Notes: generated from the letters alone by a model not told the origin. Shown: positions 38,848-49,539, numbered from the stretch's first letter. The stretch: DNA of 64,000 nt from Nematopogon swammerdamellus (GCA_946902875.1 OX336344.1:21225791-21289790), one strand, 5' to 3'. Numbers and translations are program-made.

Positions 38848-40812
38848 TGAACTTTTGTTTTGGTCATAACTCGAGAACCACTGGTGCTAGACCCATCATG
38901 TTGGTACTCAAACTTCAGGTCTCGGTGAGATCTATCCATCTGTCATGAGAACTTTTGTTTTGGTCATAACTCGAGAACCACTGGTGCTAGACCCATCGTG
39001 TTGGTACTCAAACTTCATGTCTCGGTGAGATCTATCCATCTGTCACGTGAACTTTTGTTTTGGTCATAACTCGAGAACCACTGGTGCTAGACCCATCGTG
39101 TTGGTACTCAAACTTCAAGTCTCGGTGAGATCTATCCATCTGTCACGTGAACTTTTGTTTTGGTCATAACTCGAGAACCACTGGTGCTAGACCCATCGTG
39201 TTGCTACTCAAACTTCAGGTCTCGGTGAGATCTATCCATCTGTCACGTGAACTTTTGTTTCGGTCATAACTCGAGAACCACTGGTGCTAGACCCATCGTG
39301 TTGGTACTCAAACTTCAAGTCTCGGTGAGATCTCTCCATCTGTCAGCTGAACTTGTGTTTTGATCATAACTCGAGAATCACTGGTGCCTGACACAACGTG
39401 TTGGTACTCAAACTTCAGATCTTGGTGAGATCTATCCATCTGTGTGAGTACCAACACGATGGGTCTAGCACCAGTGGTTCTCGAGTTATGACCAAAACAA
39501 AAGTTAACGTGACAGTTGGATAGATCTCACCGAGACCTAAAGTTTGAGTACCAACACAATGGGTCTAGCACCAGTGGTTCTCGAGTTATGATCAAAACAA
39601 AAGTTCACCTGACAGATGGATAGATCTCATGGAGACTTGAAGTTTGAGTACCAACATGATGGGTCTAGCACCAGTGTTCCTCGAGTTATGACCAAAACAA
39701 AAGTTCACGTGACAGATGGATAGATCTCAGCGAGACATGAAGTGTGAGTACCAACACGATGGGTCTAGCACCAGTGGTTCTCGAGTTATGATCAAAACAA
39801 AAGTTCACGTGACAGATGGATAGATCTCACCGAGACCTGAAGTTTGAGTACCAACACGATGGGTCTAGCACCAGTGGTTCTCGAGTTATGACCAAAACAA
39901 AGGTTCCTTGACAGATGGATAGATCTCACCGAGACTTGAAGTTTGAGTACCAACACGATGGGTCTAGCACCAGTGTTCCTCGAGTTATGACCCATGTTCA
40001 CGTGACAGATGGATAGATCTCACCGACACCTGAAGTTTGAGTACCAACACGATGCGTCTAGCACCAGTGGTTCTCGAGTTATGACCAAAACAAAAGTTAA
40101 CGTGACAGTTGGATAGATCTCACCGAGACCTAAAGTTTGAGTACCAACACAATGGGTCTAGCACCAGTGGTTCTCGAGTTATGATCAAAACAAAAGTTCA
40201 CCTGACAGATGGATAGATCTCATGGAGACTTGAAGTTTGAGTACCAACACGATGGGTCTAGCACCAGTGTTCCTCGAGTTATGACCAAAACAAAAGTTCA
40301 CGTGACAGATGGATAGATCTCAGCGAGACATGAAGTGTGAGTACCAACACGATGGGTCTAGCACCAGTGGTTCTCGAGTTATGATCAAAACAAAAGTTCA
40401 CGTGACAGATGGATAGATCTCACCGAGACCTGAAGTTTGAGTACCAACACGATGGGTCTAGCACCAGTGGTTCTCGAGTTATGACCAAAACAAAGGTTCC
40501 TTGACAGATGGATAGATCTCACCGAGACTTGAAGTTTGAGTACCAACACGATGGGTCTAGCACCAGTGTTCCTCGAATTATGACCCATGTTCACGTGACA
40601 GATGGATAGATCTCACCGACACCTGAAGTTTGAGTACCAACACGATGCGTCTAGCACCAGTGGTTCTCGAGTTATGACCAAAACAAAAGTTCACGTGACA
40701 GATGGATAGATCTCACCGAGACATGAAGTTTGAGTACCAACACGATGGGTCTAGCACCAGTGGTTCTCGAGTTATGACCAAAACAAAGGTTCACGTGACA
40801 GATAGATAGATT
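38848..40812. repeat. 100 bp satellite array with internal inversion and 593 bp higher-order repeat
   Basis: Forward part 38848-39443: six monomers, with TGGTCATAACTCGAGAACCA recurring every 100 bp. Inverse part 39444-40812: about 14 monomers, with CTCGAGTTATGACCAAAACA. Within the inverse part, 39444-40036 and 40037-40629 are near-identical six-monomer blocks offset by 593 bp. Two identical 69-codon frames are by-products. Confidence 0.97.
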
Positions 40813-41044
40813 TTAGAAATTATTCGCAATTATCGGATGCATGCAAGCAAATCCGAAAGCACCAGCTAACAATATATAAATTTTTGAAATGTGCTAATTA
40901 TATCCCATTTTTATGGGACGTCACATAGCCAACCAGCCAACCATAGTCAACCAGCAGACGGTCAAGACGCATCCAACGATACCTTCGATTTGTCAAATTA
41001 TGATAAGTAGGTAGTTTCGAAGTTATGTATCAGGGAACAGATGA

Positions 41045-41120
41045 ACATGCATACATACATACATACATACATACATACCGGTCAAACACATAACCTTCCT
41101 TCTCGCTTCGCCGTAGTCGG
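41045..41120 (+). repeat. (CATA)n microsatellite with adjoining repeat end
   Basis: (CATA)n at 41047-41079, followed by ACATAACCTTCCTTCTCGCT and GTAGTCGGGTAAAAA. That phrase also occurs at 59443-59480, so the tail belongs to a dispersed repeat. Confidence 0.75.
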
Positions 41121-41394
41121 GTAAAAATAAGAATCTGTTCGCTAATATTGCGCGCATACTACACTACGTACAATATAATAAACACACGATCAATTAACTT
41201 AAATCAAATAGGAACTTCAGTTAAGTAAATATCCGCTAACATCGACTCGCAACAACACATTTTTTTACATAGGTTTGCACCTCAATTTAATCAAATAGAT
41301 ACCCAACGAAGTAAATCTACATAATATTATGAAATGGAATTAAATAAGAAACTGCTCGAGACAATGCATACACACACCGCGTGGCAGCGCGGCA

Positions 41395-41466
41395 GCCTGG
41401 TGCGCTATTAGAACCACTCGCCCTCCCGCAGCGCCGCGCCCCGCACCTCCGCCAGCCGTCCGCCGC
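41395..41466 (-). other. GC-rich frame ending in a stop (weak exon candidate)
   Basis: After GTATGCAG the minus strand reads GGRLAEVRGAALREGEWF, stop. The composition resembles the true exon at 5951. There is no pyrimidine tract, because a family G repeat abuts directly. Probably a relic or chance. Confidence 0.2.
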
Positions 41467-41467
41467 T

Positions 41468-41795
41468 GCATACCTTTATTTTGCGCGCGGAACAATTCGA
41501 TTTGTATGAGAGCCACATCTTAGCGTAACCGGAACTGAATTTTATGTAGCCTATCCTGTGTCCCGTATACTTAGTTAAATGTGCTTGTACAAAGTTTCAT
41601 CGAATTCGGATAATCGGCTTAAGAGTTATGGCGGAACATACATACATACATACATACATACATACAGAAAAGATTTCTCAAAATCGTCAATTTAGCTTTA
41701 GTGTCATACATAGAGGCTACAAACTCAATATTTCCTAAAACAAAGTAACTTACTCCATGACCATCCCTTACAGATTTATTATTAGTAATAATAAT
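41468..41795 (+). mobile_element. Family G repeat, nearly complete
   Basis: TACCTTTATTTTGCGCGCGG, GTATGAGAGCCACATCTTAG, TCGGCTTAAGAGTTATGGCG, a (CATA)n run, TTAGTGTCATACATAGAGGC and CATCCCTTACAGATTTATTA. Confidence 0.82.
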
Positions 41796-41819
41796 AATAA
41801 TTGATAATTGATATGATAT

Positions 41820-42020
41820 TGATAACGCATGCACGTCGCAACTCGCACCGCGCCACGCAACGCAACGCGCGCCCCGCGTATGGCTGGCTGAACGACCCGC
41901 GAGCGCGGCGGGGCGGGGGGGGGGGGGGAGGCGGCGTGCGCGTGCCTCGATCGCTCGCTCGCCTCGCCCGCCGCCCCGCCGCCCGCGCCCGCGCTATTCC
42001 CCGCGCTCGCACTTCATGCG
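41820..42020 (+). repeat. GC-rich repeat block, copy 2
   Basis: CGCACCGCGCCACGCAACGC, then a GGCGGGGGGGGGGGGGAGG run, CGCTCGCTCGCCTCGCCCGC and CGCGCTCGCACTTCATGCGA. Confidence 0.7.
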
Positions 42021-42046
42021 AAGTTAGTGTTTTTTTTTTCAAATAA

Positions 42047-42500
42047 TAAAATTCCGAGGATAAAAACGACACAAATTATGAATAGTGTTTTGTTACACCA
42101 TAATAATCAATAAGACGTAAACTCTAACAACCCGTATTTTCTTTTGTGGCTTTCAGAGGTTGTTGTAATAAAAATATTAAATATCTATAAATGTCGTGGA
42201 TGAATTCGACACAAAATATTTTTAACAACAGATATCAGTACTCTAAAACGTGTAACACCTATTTAACCTTTTCTAATATTCTTTTAGAGCTATTTGCGCG
42301 ATGTATTAGGTACTGGTTAAATTTAAGGATTTCCGTGGACAGAGATGACACAAAATGTTTTTGCACATCGGTTACTACTTCAATATTATCATGAAAGTAA
42401 AATTTTCTTTTCTAATTTTCTTTTCGTCCAATACTGATCTAAAAGACAAATACCTAAATTTCTACGTATGCAAATTCCTAGGATGACACAAACTAATATA
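42047..42500 (+). repeat. Degenerate tandem array of about 138 bp
   Basis: The motif (GA)C-GACACAAA recurs at about 42066, 42205, 42345 and 42482, each preceded by an ATTCCGAGGATA, TCGTGGATGA, TTTCCGTGGACA or ATTCCTAGGA variant. The units are otherwise strongly diverged. Confidence 0.6.
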
Positions 42501-42526
42501 TTAGGTTGGGCAAATGGTTCGGAAAC
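42501..42526 (+). mobile_element. Possible mariner-type terminal repeat
   Basis: TATTAGGTTGGGCAAATGGT resembles the TTAGGTTGG(x)CAA start of mariner-family TIRs preceded by TA. No matching opposite end found, so only a relic. Confidence 0.35.
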
Positions 42527-42590
42527 TATATGCGACAAATAAACAACTTTAATATTTTTGAAACCAAAAATCCTAGCGCTACAGGTCTAA

Positions 42591-42681
42591 TTGTCCAATT
42601 GGTCAGAATGCAGTGTTCGGTTGACCAAGCATTGTTCTGACTACGGACACTAAAGTTCATCAATTTGAAGACGTATGTAAA
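42591..42681 (+). repeat. Dispersed 90 bp segment (third copy site)
   Basis: TTGTCCAATTGGTCAGAATG, CAGTGTTCGGTTGACCAAGC and GAAGACGTATGTAAAA, as at 37433-37521. Confidence 0.8.
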
Positions 42682-42724
42682 AGAAATTCACATTCTAAAC
42701 TTGTATCAAAATAAAATTCGTTCT

Positions 42725-42860
42725 ACCTTTCTTTGTATTGTATTGTTTATCGATCATTCATTTAGACTGCACTCGAACTTGTCACAATTTGTTCTATCCG
42801 TTTCAATTACACGCACGAAGAAGAACCGGCAAGAAACTTCGCAGGGTATTCTTTTTGACG
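42725..42860 (+). mobile_element. Dispersed repeat shared with 48490-48620
   Basis: TATTGTTTATCGATCATTCA, CTGCACTCGAACTTGTCACA and CACGAAGAAGAACCGGCAAG followed by AAACTTCGCAGG. The second copy reads GAAGAAGAGCAGTTAAGAAA and CTTAGCAGG. Family unknown; LINE-like. Confidence 0.6.
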
Positions 42861-43039
42861 TGATAACGTCACATCTTATACATTGATGAACACCGGCTGC
42901 ACGCACGAAAAAGTGTCACGTTCCATCTGAGCCTGTGTGTGCAAGCGAAAGCGCGTAACAAGCGATAGAGAGGCACAATCGGCCCAAGCCGAAAGCAAAC
43001 CAAGGGAATCCGATATTCGTTTGGTCGTTTATTGTGATT

Positions 43040-43110
43040 TCGTGGCTCAGTGGTAAGAGTGTAGGATTTGTATTTTTTTACCATGGGTTCGAATCCCTCA
43101 ATTTTTTTTT
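43040..43110 (+). ncRNA. tRNA-like sequence with pol III boxes and T-run
   Basis: A-box-like GTGGCTCAGTGGTAAGAG (D stem GCTC/GAGT pairs with one wobble) and perfect B box GGGTTCGAATCCC about 35 bp later, then a T9 run (43102-43110) like a pol III terminator. The anticodon arm is degenerate and there is no 7 bp acceptor stem, so it is a tRNA pseudogene or SINE head rather than a working tRNA. Confidence 0.5.
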
Positions 43111-43776
43111 GTTTTTTTTTCTTTTTTAAGCAATGTTACGGCGTTTAATTTTTTAGGGTGTTTAGTTTTTTTTTATAACCACCTAAGAATTATTTTCGGA
43201 AATACAAACGTAACAAAAACGACATGCGTAGTCTTACCGCTTTATGACGTTATCTATTACGTAAAACTATCGTCCGCAAACCGACTTTACAGACAACCAA
43301 TTTTTTATACATAATTATTACAACTATTTTAGTGACTTGCCACATAATAACATCGCATACAGTCTATCGAAAACACAGATTGAGAGCAAGATTTACAATT
43401 TTGCTTAGAGACTACAAAGACTTATTAATTTTAAGTGTATCAGGTGTAAAGAGCGTTTGTCAAACTTTGATACGTAATTTGTATCAATATAAATCAATTA
43501 TGTTAGTATATTAAATTTCAAGCAGGATATCATAATTTACTAAGCATGCATTTGAATTACATCCGAATTGAGAACGCCTAAATTTTTTTAAGTCGGTTAA
43601 AATATATACTGCTCATATCTGGCAGATAACCACAAAATATGTCTAAAAGTAAACGCAGGAATGGATCGTTCAAAGATTTTGTTGAAACGATACTCATATG
43701 ACAATAAGTACTATGTTGAATTATTGGAGGAGAGAGAACTGATTTGAAGAAGCACAACGAAGAAGAATGTTCTTAC
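43111..43776. other. Unassigned AT-rich stretch
   Basis: No repeat family except AAGTCGGTTAAAATATA (43589), a scrap of a LINE family I 3' end. Confidence 0.35.
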
Positions 43777-43905
43777 CTGGAGAGGGGTAGGCAGATTGTC
43801 GATGAGGAGATAGCAGCGAGCTGTTGAGTTCCATCTCTTGATCCTCTCCCGCGCCAGCACGTAGTGTGTTTCTATCTCCTTCCCTTCCACCGCCACTAGC
43901 TCCGC
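43777..43905 (-). CDS. Splice-supported exon, protein unassigned
   Basis: Minus-strand exon of exactly 129 bp (43 codons). The acceptor is ATAATTTGTCCTCAG before GCGGAG, and the donor is CTCTCCAG followed by GTAAGA. The phase 0 frame is AELVAVEGKEIETHYVLARE, then RIKRWNSTARCYLLIDNLPT, ending PLQ. It contains one NST glycosylation sequon. A second frame is also open, but phase 0 looks more protein-like. It lies on the same strand as the A2M/TEP exons and 28 kb upstream. It cannot join the 15837 exon directly, because that exon needs an upstream exon leaving two bases. If it is the same gene, at least one exon between them has been missed. It could belong to another gene. Confidence 0.55.
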
Positions 43906-43984
43906 CTGAGGACAAATTATCATTCTGCCATCAACAATTTGACGTATCCACGTTAGGTTAACTACCCTATTGTAATTATACAAT

Positions 43985-44350
43985 AGCAAGAACAACATCG
44001 GCAATATCAATAGCATCATCATTGTCATCATCACTATCATCATCATTATCATCACAACTGTTAACATCATATATATTATTTTAATTATACATGATACCTA
44101 TTAGTGGTAAACCTATGGCCACCACAGTCAGTGTTGTGCTATATTTTTTTCAAGTTATTGCATTTCAACGCTCATTGCACTGATTATCCCGATTCTCGGC
44201 ACACAGCGCGTGCGGTCTGTATGTATGACACGAATTTCATCGTCAGTATCATTACAATCATCGTTATCACCGTCATTATCATCATTGTTTTCATCATAAC
44301 TGTCAACGTCATAGCTATTACGTATTTACACCATACATGATACATACCTA
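43985..44350 (+). repeat. Two (ATC)n microsatellite-bearing copies
   Basis: 43985-44102 and 44230-44350 both contain (ATC/ATT)n, then CTGT(T/C)AAC(A/G)TCATA and a TACATGATAC ending. They are separated by a family D relic. Confidence 0.7.
44127..44226 (+). mobile_element. Family D relic
   Basis: GTCAGTGTTGTGCTATATTT, GCACTGATTATCCCGATTCT and GCGCGTGCGGTCTGTATGTA correspond to the hairpin-to-tail part of the family. Confidence 0.55.
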
Positions 44351-44377
44351 TTTGTTTCTGTAGGTATTTTATTCACA

Positions 44378-44520
44378 GAACCGGGAAAATATAGAACGAA
44401 CTCCCTGCTCATCTATTTCCTCCCAAGTACAGCCTGGGGGTTTTCAAAAGTGACGTGAAAAGGCTCCTGCCAGGCCGGCATGGCATTCTCAATCCCCGTG
44501 CATCACAGAATGTGGCATCG
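44378..44520 (+). mobile_element. LINE 3' end (family M)
   Basis: HRTGKI(stop)NELPAHLF, then GVFK(S)DVKRLLPGRHGIL and NPRASQNV. It matches 52968-53140. Confidence 0.7.
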
Positions 44521-44744
44521 CTTCACTTACGAGTAGGTGTCTGTCTAAAGAGCTAGGTTCATTTAGGCTAAGTTCATGCTTATAAATGTATTGACTATGT
44601 GGGGCAGGCTTAAATTCAGCGCCGCACACTCCCAGCTCGGAGACGAGTGGGTTTGTAGCGGCAAAGGCTGCGCCTGTCCATTTTTCTCGACCGTTGTTAT
44701 TTTTAAGGATTAATAATGAAGAGAAAATAAAAATCATTTCTTTC

Positions 44745-45404
44745 TTTCGTTCTTTCTTTCTAACTATGCCCACGGACATTCTGTGATACACCGTGATGTA
44801 ATGTTACACAAGAGGTGATATTATTAAAGTTATATTATGTTTTGTTCATAAGTTATAAATTTAAAACACATAATATCTCCCTTTCTTTCTATCAAAAGTC
44901 ATTCACAATCATCTATCTCACTCGTTCCTAAATTACACGCGTGTTAGAGTAGAATGACAAGAAGAATGTTCTAAAACTCGCTAAAGCACAGTTGTTGAAT
45001 GTTGAGGACGGAGGTAGAACGGGACGAACTCCGGTAAGGAAGCGTGAGATGAGTACTCCGTCCAGCGTGGAGCACAAACACAGGTCACCGTGGCCGTGAA
45101 TTTGTAAAATTTACACGGTGTTAACATTTACATACTAGTTACTCTTTTAGAATTTTTCTATTTTGTGTGGTAACTGAATTTTTTTAGACGTTTAACTTTT
45201 TATCTCAAAATTTAAATTGATTTTTTTCACTTTTCTATGAAAAGTCTTAGAAAAGAAAAGTTTATTAGTTTCATGTATAGAGTCATCCCCTTTCGGGTAC
45301 TGCCATCTATTTAATGTAACATCGCACTGAAATACAATAATAGAAATTTAAATTAAAAAATATGCAATTCTGAGCCTGCAAATTTTTAAAAGAGGATTCA
45401 ATAC
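44745..45404. other. Unassigned stretch
   Basis: (TTTC)n at 44735-44762 lies at its left edge. No gene or clear repeat otherwise. Confidence 0.35.
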
Positions 45405-45600
45405 AAACTACAGAACCGGTAAATTCTGGAACGCTCTCCCTGCTCATATATTTTCCCCCAAGTACAGTCTCGGGTCCTTCAAGAGGGGCGTGAATGGGCA
45501 CCTGTCAGGCCGGCATGGCATTCTCAACCCCCGAATACGACCGAATGTCCATGGGCGCCGTTAGACACATCATGGGTGCCTCGGCGCCATATGTCGAGCT
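45405..45600 (+). mobile_element. LINE 3' end (family M), second copy
   Basis: YRTGKFWNALPAHIFPPSTV, then GSFKRGVNGHLSGRHGILNP and HGRR(stop). An A-run begins at 45609. Confidence 0.75.
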
Positions 45601-46164
45601 AACAATAATAAAAAAAAAAACTACACCCGTGATTTCTGGCACAGATCAACACACATCATTGGTAAGTAGAATTGTCACAATATAATTCTATACTGAACGA
45701 AGTCGTTACAAAAATAATTCCTATATACACATAATAGAAGTCCTTAAAAATTACATGTTTATAGGTAATTACATAGCCCTTCTTTGACAATTTTACTGGC
45801 TACCTATTACGGTTCAAGAGTTGCAACCCGCGGACGGACAAGTCGATACTATCATATTTGTTTCTCTCTTACGTTTTGTTTATAGACGTCCGAAAATACC
45901 AGCATTCCGGCTATAAAATCCAGACGTCTATCCCTGCACTCTTACGAGTAAAAGCGATCATGTATCCTGTGATCATGATCAAGGCCCCATAGCTGTACCG
46001 TTCTTTCGAAAAAATCCCATGGGAAACACAGACTGAAGCCTTTCCCCAGGGAACCCTATCCACATAGAAAATAAAACACACAAAAATACAGTCAATAACC
46101 ACTACTCCCGGTGAAACTACTATCAGCGAGGTGCCATATGCCATAATAACAATATACTTTTTTT
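45601..46164. other. Unassigned stretch
   Basis: A family-E-like scrap at 45800-45840 (CTATTACGGTTCAAGAGTTG). No gene seen. Confidence 0.35.
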
Positions 46165-46560
46165 TCCTTCTGGACCTGCAGCACGAGGTAACCAAAATAT
46201 GGCCCGTCGACTCGACGATCGTGGTGCCCAAAGTCGTTTTGGCGCATGGGCTAATAGCGAAGAGCGTCGACGACCACCTTAAGAGGCTCTCGCTGAGTGG
46301 TTGGGTCAAGGGTCAGATCCAGAAGGCAGCCCTGCTCGACACTGCGCGTATAGTCCGGAGGTTTCTCTCCCTATTAGGGCCCGACCATCGGTAGCTTGGG
46401 TTCGCCCCGCCGCCGGTGGTGGAAACTCCATTTTTAATTTGGTTAGGTTAGGTAAATTTTTTATTTATGTTTTTAATGTTAGGTTTTAAATATGTACAAA
46501 ATTAGTTTTAAGCAAATGTGTAAATAAATGGATAAGATAATATACTTTATGTAACTTAAT
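46165..46560 (+). pseudogene. LINE ORF2 C-terminus with 3' UTR
   Basis: Open frame LDLQHEVTKIWPVDSTIVVP, KVVLAHGLIAKSVDDHLKRL and QKAALLDTARIVRRFLSL, ending GPDHR and a stop at 46394. The EVxxLW...VVPVVxGxLGxxxKxLxxxL...LQKxxLLxTxxIxRxxL layout is the C-terminal domain common to several non-LTR retrotransposon reverse transcriptases. The UTR has GGTTAGGTTAGGTAAATTTT and ends AAATAAATGGATAAGATAAT. Confidence 0.75.
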
Positions 46561-46734
46561 GCGTGGCAAGGGCTTATTGCCTTAGGCAATTTCCTCCAGT
46601 CAACCCGGTGCACCTATATTTTTAAATGGAATCCGAACCATGGAGCAGTGGGTCGAATATCGCAGCACGATAACCTACCTACATAGTAATTTAACGGTGG
46701 TTACAATTTTCTTAATTAAACCTGACACCTGCAC

Positions 46735-46860
46735 CCAGTACTATAAGGGAGGACCAGAACAGGAGGAGGGCTCCTACTCGGGAGGAAGGGACACCTCCCA
46801 AAGAGGGTGGATTCCACCCCAAGAAGGTGGAGTCCTCCCCAACGAGGGATGAGCTTTAGA
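46735..46860 (+). repeat. Purine-rich stretch with nested GGTGG/CCACC mini-palindromes
   Basis: GAACAGGAGGAGGGCTCCTA, GGGTGGATTCCACCCC, GGTGGAGTCCTCCCC. An 18 bp unit of the form AA(G)AGGGTGG-A-TCC(A/T)CCCC appears 2-3 times. Confidence 0.6.
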
Positions 46861-47539
46861 ACGGCTGTAATGTTTTTCACGGCAAAACTTTTGGATTCGA
46901 GTTACAGAAAGTTTTTTTGTAGATTGAAAAAGACATTTATGAATTTAATGGGCTTTGCGATGAACATTCTGTTGACTGTTAATTTTGTATAGACGGACGT
47001 TCGTAATGAAGTGACAGATATTTGAGGGAGAGTTTATTTTTGAAGCGAAGCTTTTGAACGCATGTTTGGGACTACATTTATATACATTATATACTTACAA
47101 ATGTTTATACTAAGATTACTATGCAACATTACTAAGGAACTATGCAATAGTTATTGCTATTGTTAATACATTGTTAAATATATTCAAATATTTCGTACAA
47201 ACCGAATATGGCAACACAGGGCTCAGGTTAACCAACTTCATAGCTAGATAGAGGTAAAAGAACGGCGAAAGGTCTCAGTAACTATTAAATTACGTATATT
47301 TTATTTAGATTAAATTAAGTATGGTAGGATGTTCTAGGTACCTGATTACTATGGTCACCCGAATCATAGCTTTAAGTTGACACATGGCCTTAGGAGCCAT
47401 GGCTACGAATGTATTCAGTAACACTGGAACAGTTTCTTTCATTAATTTTGTTTTTTTTTTGTTCTTGCACCATCTGCAAAGGGAATGTGACCATAAGCAG
47501 ATTTTCTGTGTGATGTTGGTCGTGTGAGTCGAGTCATCC
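46861..47539. other. Unassigned stretch
   Basis: No confident feature. Possible 3' UTR of the adjoining minus-strand Jockey LINE near 47300-47539. Confidence 0.35.
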
Positions 47540-48330
47540 ATTGATAATCCTCCTCGCATGTTTACGTGCTTATTTATGTCCTATCCTCCAGTGCAAGGAT
47601 GTGATAGCGTTTTAGCCTGTTGGTTAGTTGCTCTCGGTCAAAAGATCGGAGGCCAGTCCGTTGTGATGCGTCGCCAGTCGTGTTTTGTACTTTTTGTTGA
47701 ATTGTCTAATTTCATCCTTGACTGTTGGTATTTCCAGGTAATTGTGGACTTCGGAGTTTTTTGTAAGCCGGGAAGCACGTGCGATGTCTCTGATAATTTT
47801 GTTTTGGAATCTCTGAAGAATTCCACGTTACTGTTGCTGGCTGTCCCATACTGGTTTGATTATCACTTTGTATAGGAGGAGCTTCTTGTTCAGACATGGT
47901 CTGGATTGCCTGCCCATCAACCAATTCAGATTGGTGTACCTTATGGCGAGTTCGTTTATTTTCTTCTTTATGTGATCCTTGTATAGCTGTTTCCGGTCTA
48001 GATCCATGCCATGGTAACGCATCAAAGTCTGGTGTGGCAGCACCTCGTTGTTGAGAGTAACACTAGGGCAGTTCCCATTTCTGAGGCTGTATGTAATGTG
48101 GTTGGACTTCGCTGCGCTGACCTTCACTCTCCAGCGTTTGAGCCACAGATCTATTTTATTCAAGTGAGAGTTGCAACTCTTTGTGAGTTGCAAGTGCTGC
48201 CGTGTCATCTGCGTAGGTATGTCGCTGTCGAGGTATTTTCGTTTTCGGGTAGGTCAGCTGAGAATAGGATGTAAAGAACCGGCCCAAGCACTGATCCTTG
48301 AGGGACCCCAGCGTTGATTTCGTAGAACTA
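47540..48330 (-). pseudogene. Jockey-clade LINE reverse transcriptase fragment with YADD box
   Basis: From right to left the minus strand encodes INAGVPQGSVLGPVLYILFS, then TYADDTAALATHKELQLSLE (catalytic YADD codons at 48204-48215). After a frameshift it reads LNKIDLWLKRWRVKVSAAKS, NGNCPSVTLNNEVLPHQTLM and KKINELAIRYTNLNWLMGRQ, then KLLLYKVIIKPVWDSQQQ and a stop. After another shift come FQNKIIRDIARAS and YLEIPTVKDEI. These are the ordered palm/thumb blocks of Jockey reverse transcriptases. At least two frameshifts; 5' part missing. Confidence 0.88.
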
Positions 48331-48489
48331 TGATGTGACTTCCCCCACTTACATTTATTTAATCAGCAAAATAGAAATGTTTTTCATTACAATTGCCCTA
48401 CCAAGCAGCACGATCGATTTTTTTTTTTAATTTGATTTTAAATTTCGCGGTGGCCGTCCGACAATGAGTGAAATTCCGAGGATGCATGA

Positions 48490-48620
48490 ATTGTTTATTG
48501 TTTATTGATCATGATCATTCATATTATGGCAGCAAAACTGCACTCGAACTTGTCACAATTTATTCTACTCGGTTCGATTACACCCACGAAGAAGAGCAGT
48601 TAAGAAACTTAGCAGGTTTT
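48490..48620 (+). mobile_element. Dispersed repeat shared with 42725-42860
   Basis: TTGTTTATTGATCATGATCA, CTGCACTCGAACTTGTCACA and CACGAAGAAGAGCAGTTAAG. Confidence 0.6.
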
Positions 48621-48714
48621 TTTAAGTTTTTAGAATATTTTAATTTAATTTAATTATCCTTTGTTTTCTATATTAAACGTTTCGTTTTGTTGCTCCTTTT
48701 TATTGAAATAAAAG

Positions 48715-48995
48715 CCCCTCGGCATCTCTCTCCGTGCATATCGTAAAAGGCGACTAAGGAATAATGACAAGGTGTCGTGCTAAAGGGCGACGGCGTAGCC
48801 ACCTCTCACCATTGCACGATCCTTCCACTGAGTCGTGCATCAGGTGGGTCTTCGTGACTTACGTGCTGCTTGATAGTTATCTTGTCTTAATGCATTGCTA
48901 AACGTGGTGGTCGGTATTGTGCTGTAATTTACTAGAGTACTTGCAGAGTAACTCTGATTACTTACCGCTATTGTCGAGATACAGCGTGTGGTATG
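48715..48995 (+). mobile_element. Family D retroposon, forward
   Basis: CTCTCTCCGTGCATATCGTA, AAAGGCGACTAAGGAATAAT, GTGGTCGGTATTGTGCTGTA and CGAGATACAGCGTGTGGTAT. Confidence 0.78.
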
Positions 48996-49539
48996 TAATA
49001 TAAAAATAAAAATGCCATAATTATGTAAACGTACTTAGTAATACTTCGAAACGATTTGTTGCTCCAAAACCTAACATCGTTCACGTAATGCGGCGTCTGT
49101 GAAAAATCACCCACACTGTTTTAACTTGAGCTCCGCGAATTCAATTCAGGCCGAGATTAAAAACAAGAAACATCGAAGCGAATAACATTTTTCTATCTCG
49201 ACGCCACACGCTCGAGGAAACTCGAGCGGGAAATATGAGACAACTTTTTAAGACCGCTTCCGATCGGGGGCTTTCCTTGCCTCCTCATTTGCTATTATGT
49301 ATTTTCTACATGAGCGGTCCACTGCCATCGCATAACAGCCAACAGTTTGAAAATAGTGTATTTACTCAATCAACGTTTCCGTTGATTTATCTGTTGCCGA
49401 ACTGCGAAACACTGATATGTGTAGATATGTGTAGTTGGCATTACGTGGTGGGTACAAGAATTAGGAAGAGTGTTTTTAAGTTTACTCTGTTATTAATTAT
49501 ATTCATTTTTAAGTTTTCGGATTAACAGTAGGTGTAAAA
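48996..49539. other. Unassigned stretch
   Basis: No repeat family or splice-supported exon recognised. Confidence 0.35.

Noticed and set aside
39792..40594. Two identical 69-codon frames
   Set aside because: They are the translation of satellite monomers duplicated by the 593 bp higher-order repeat.
41395..41466. C-terminal exon of the A2M/TEP gene
   Set aside because: It ends in a stop but lies upstream (in transcription order) of the 15.8 kb and 6 kb exons, so it cannot be the C-terminus of that gene.
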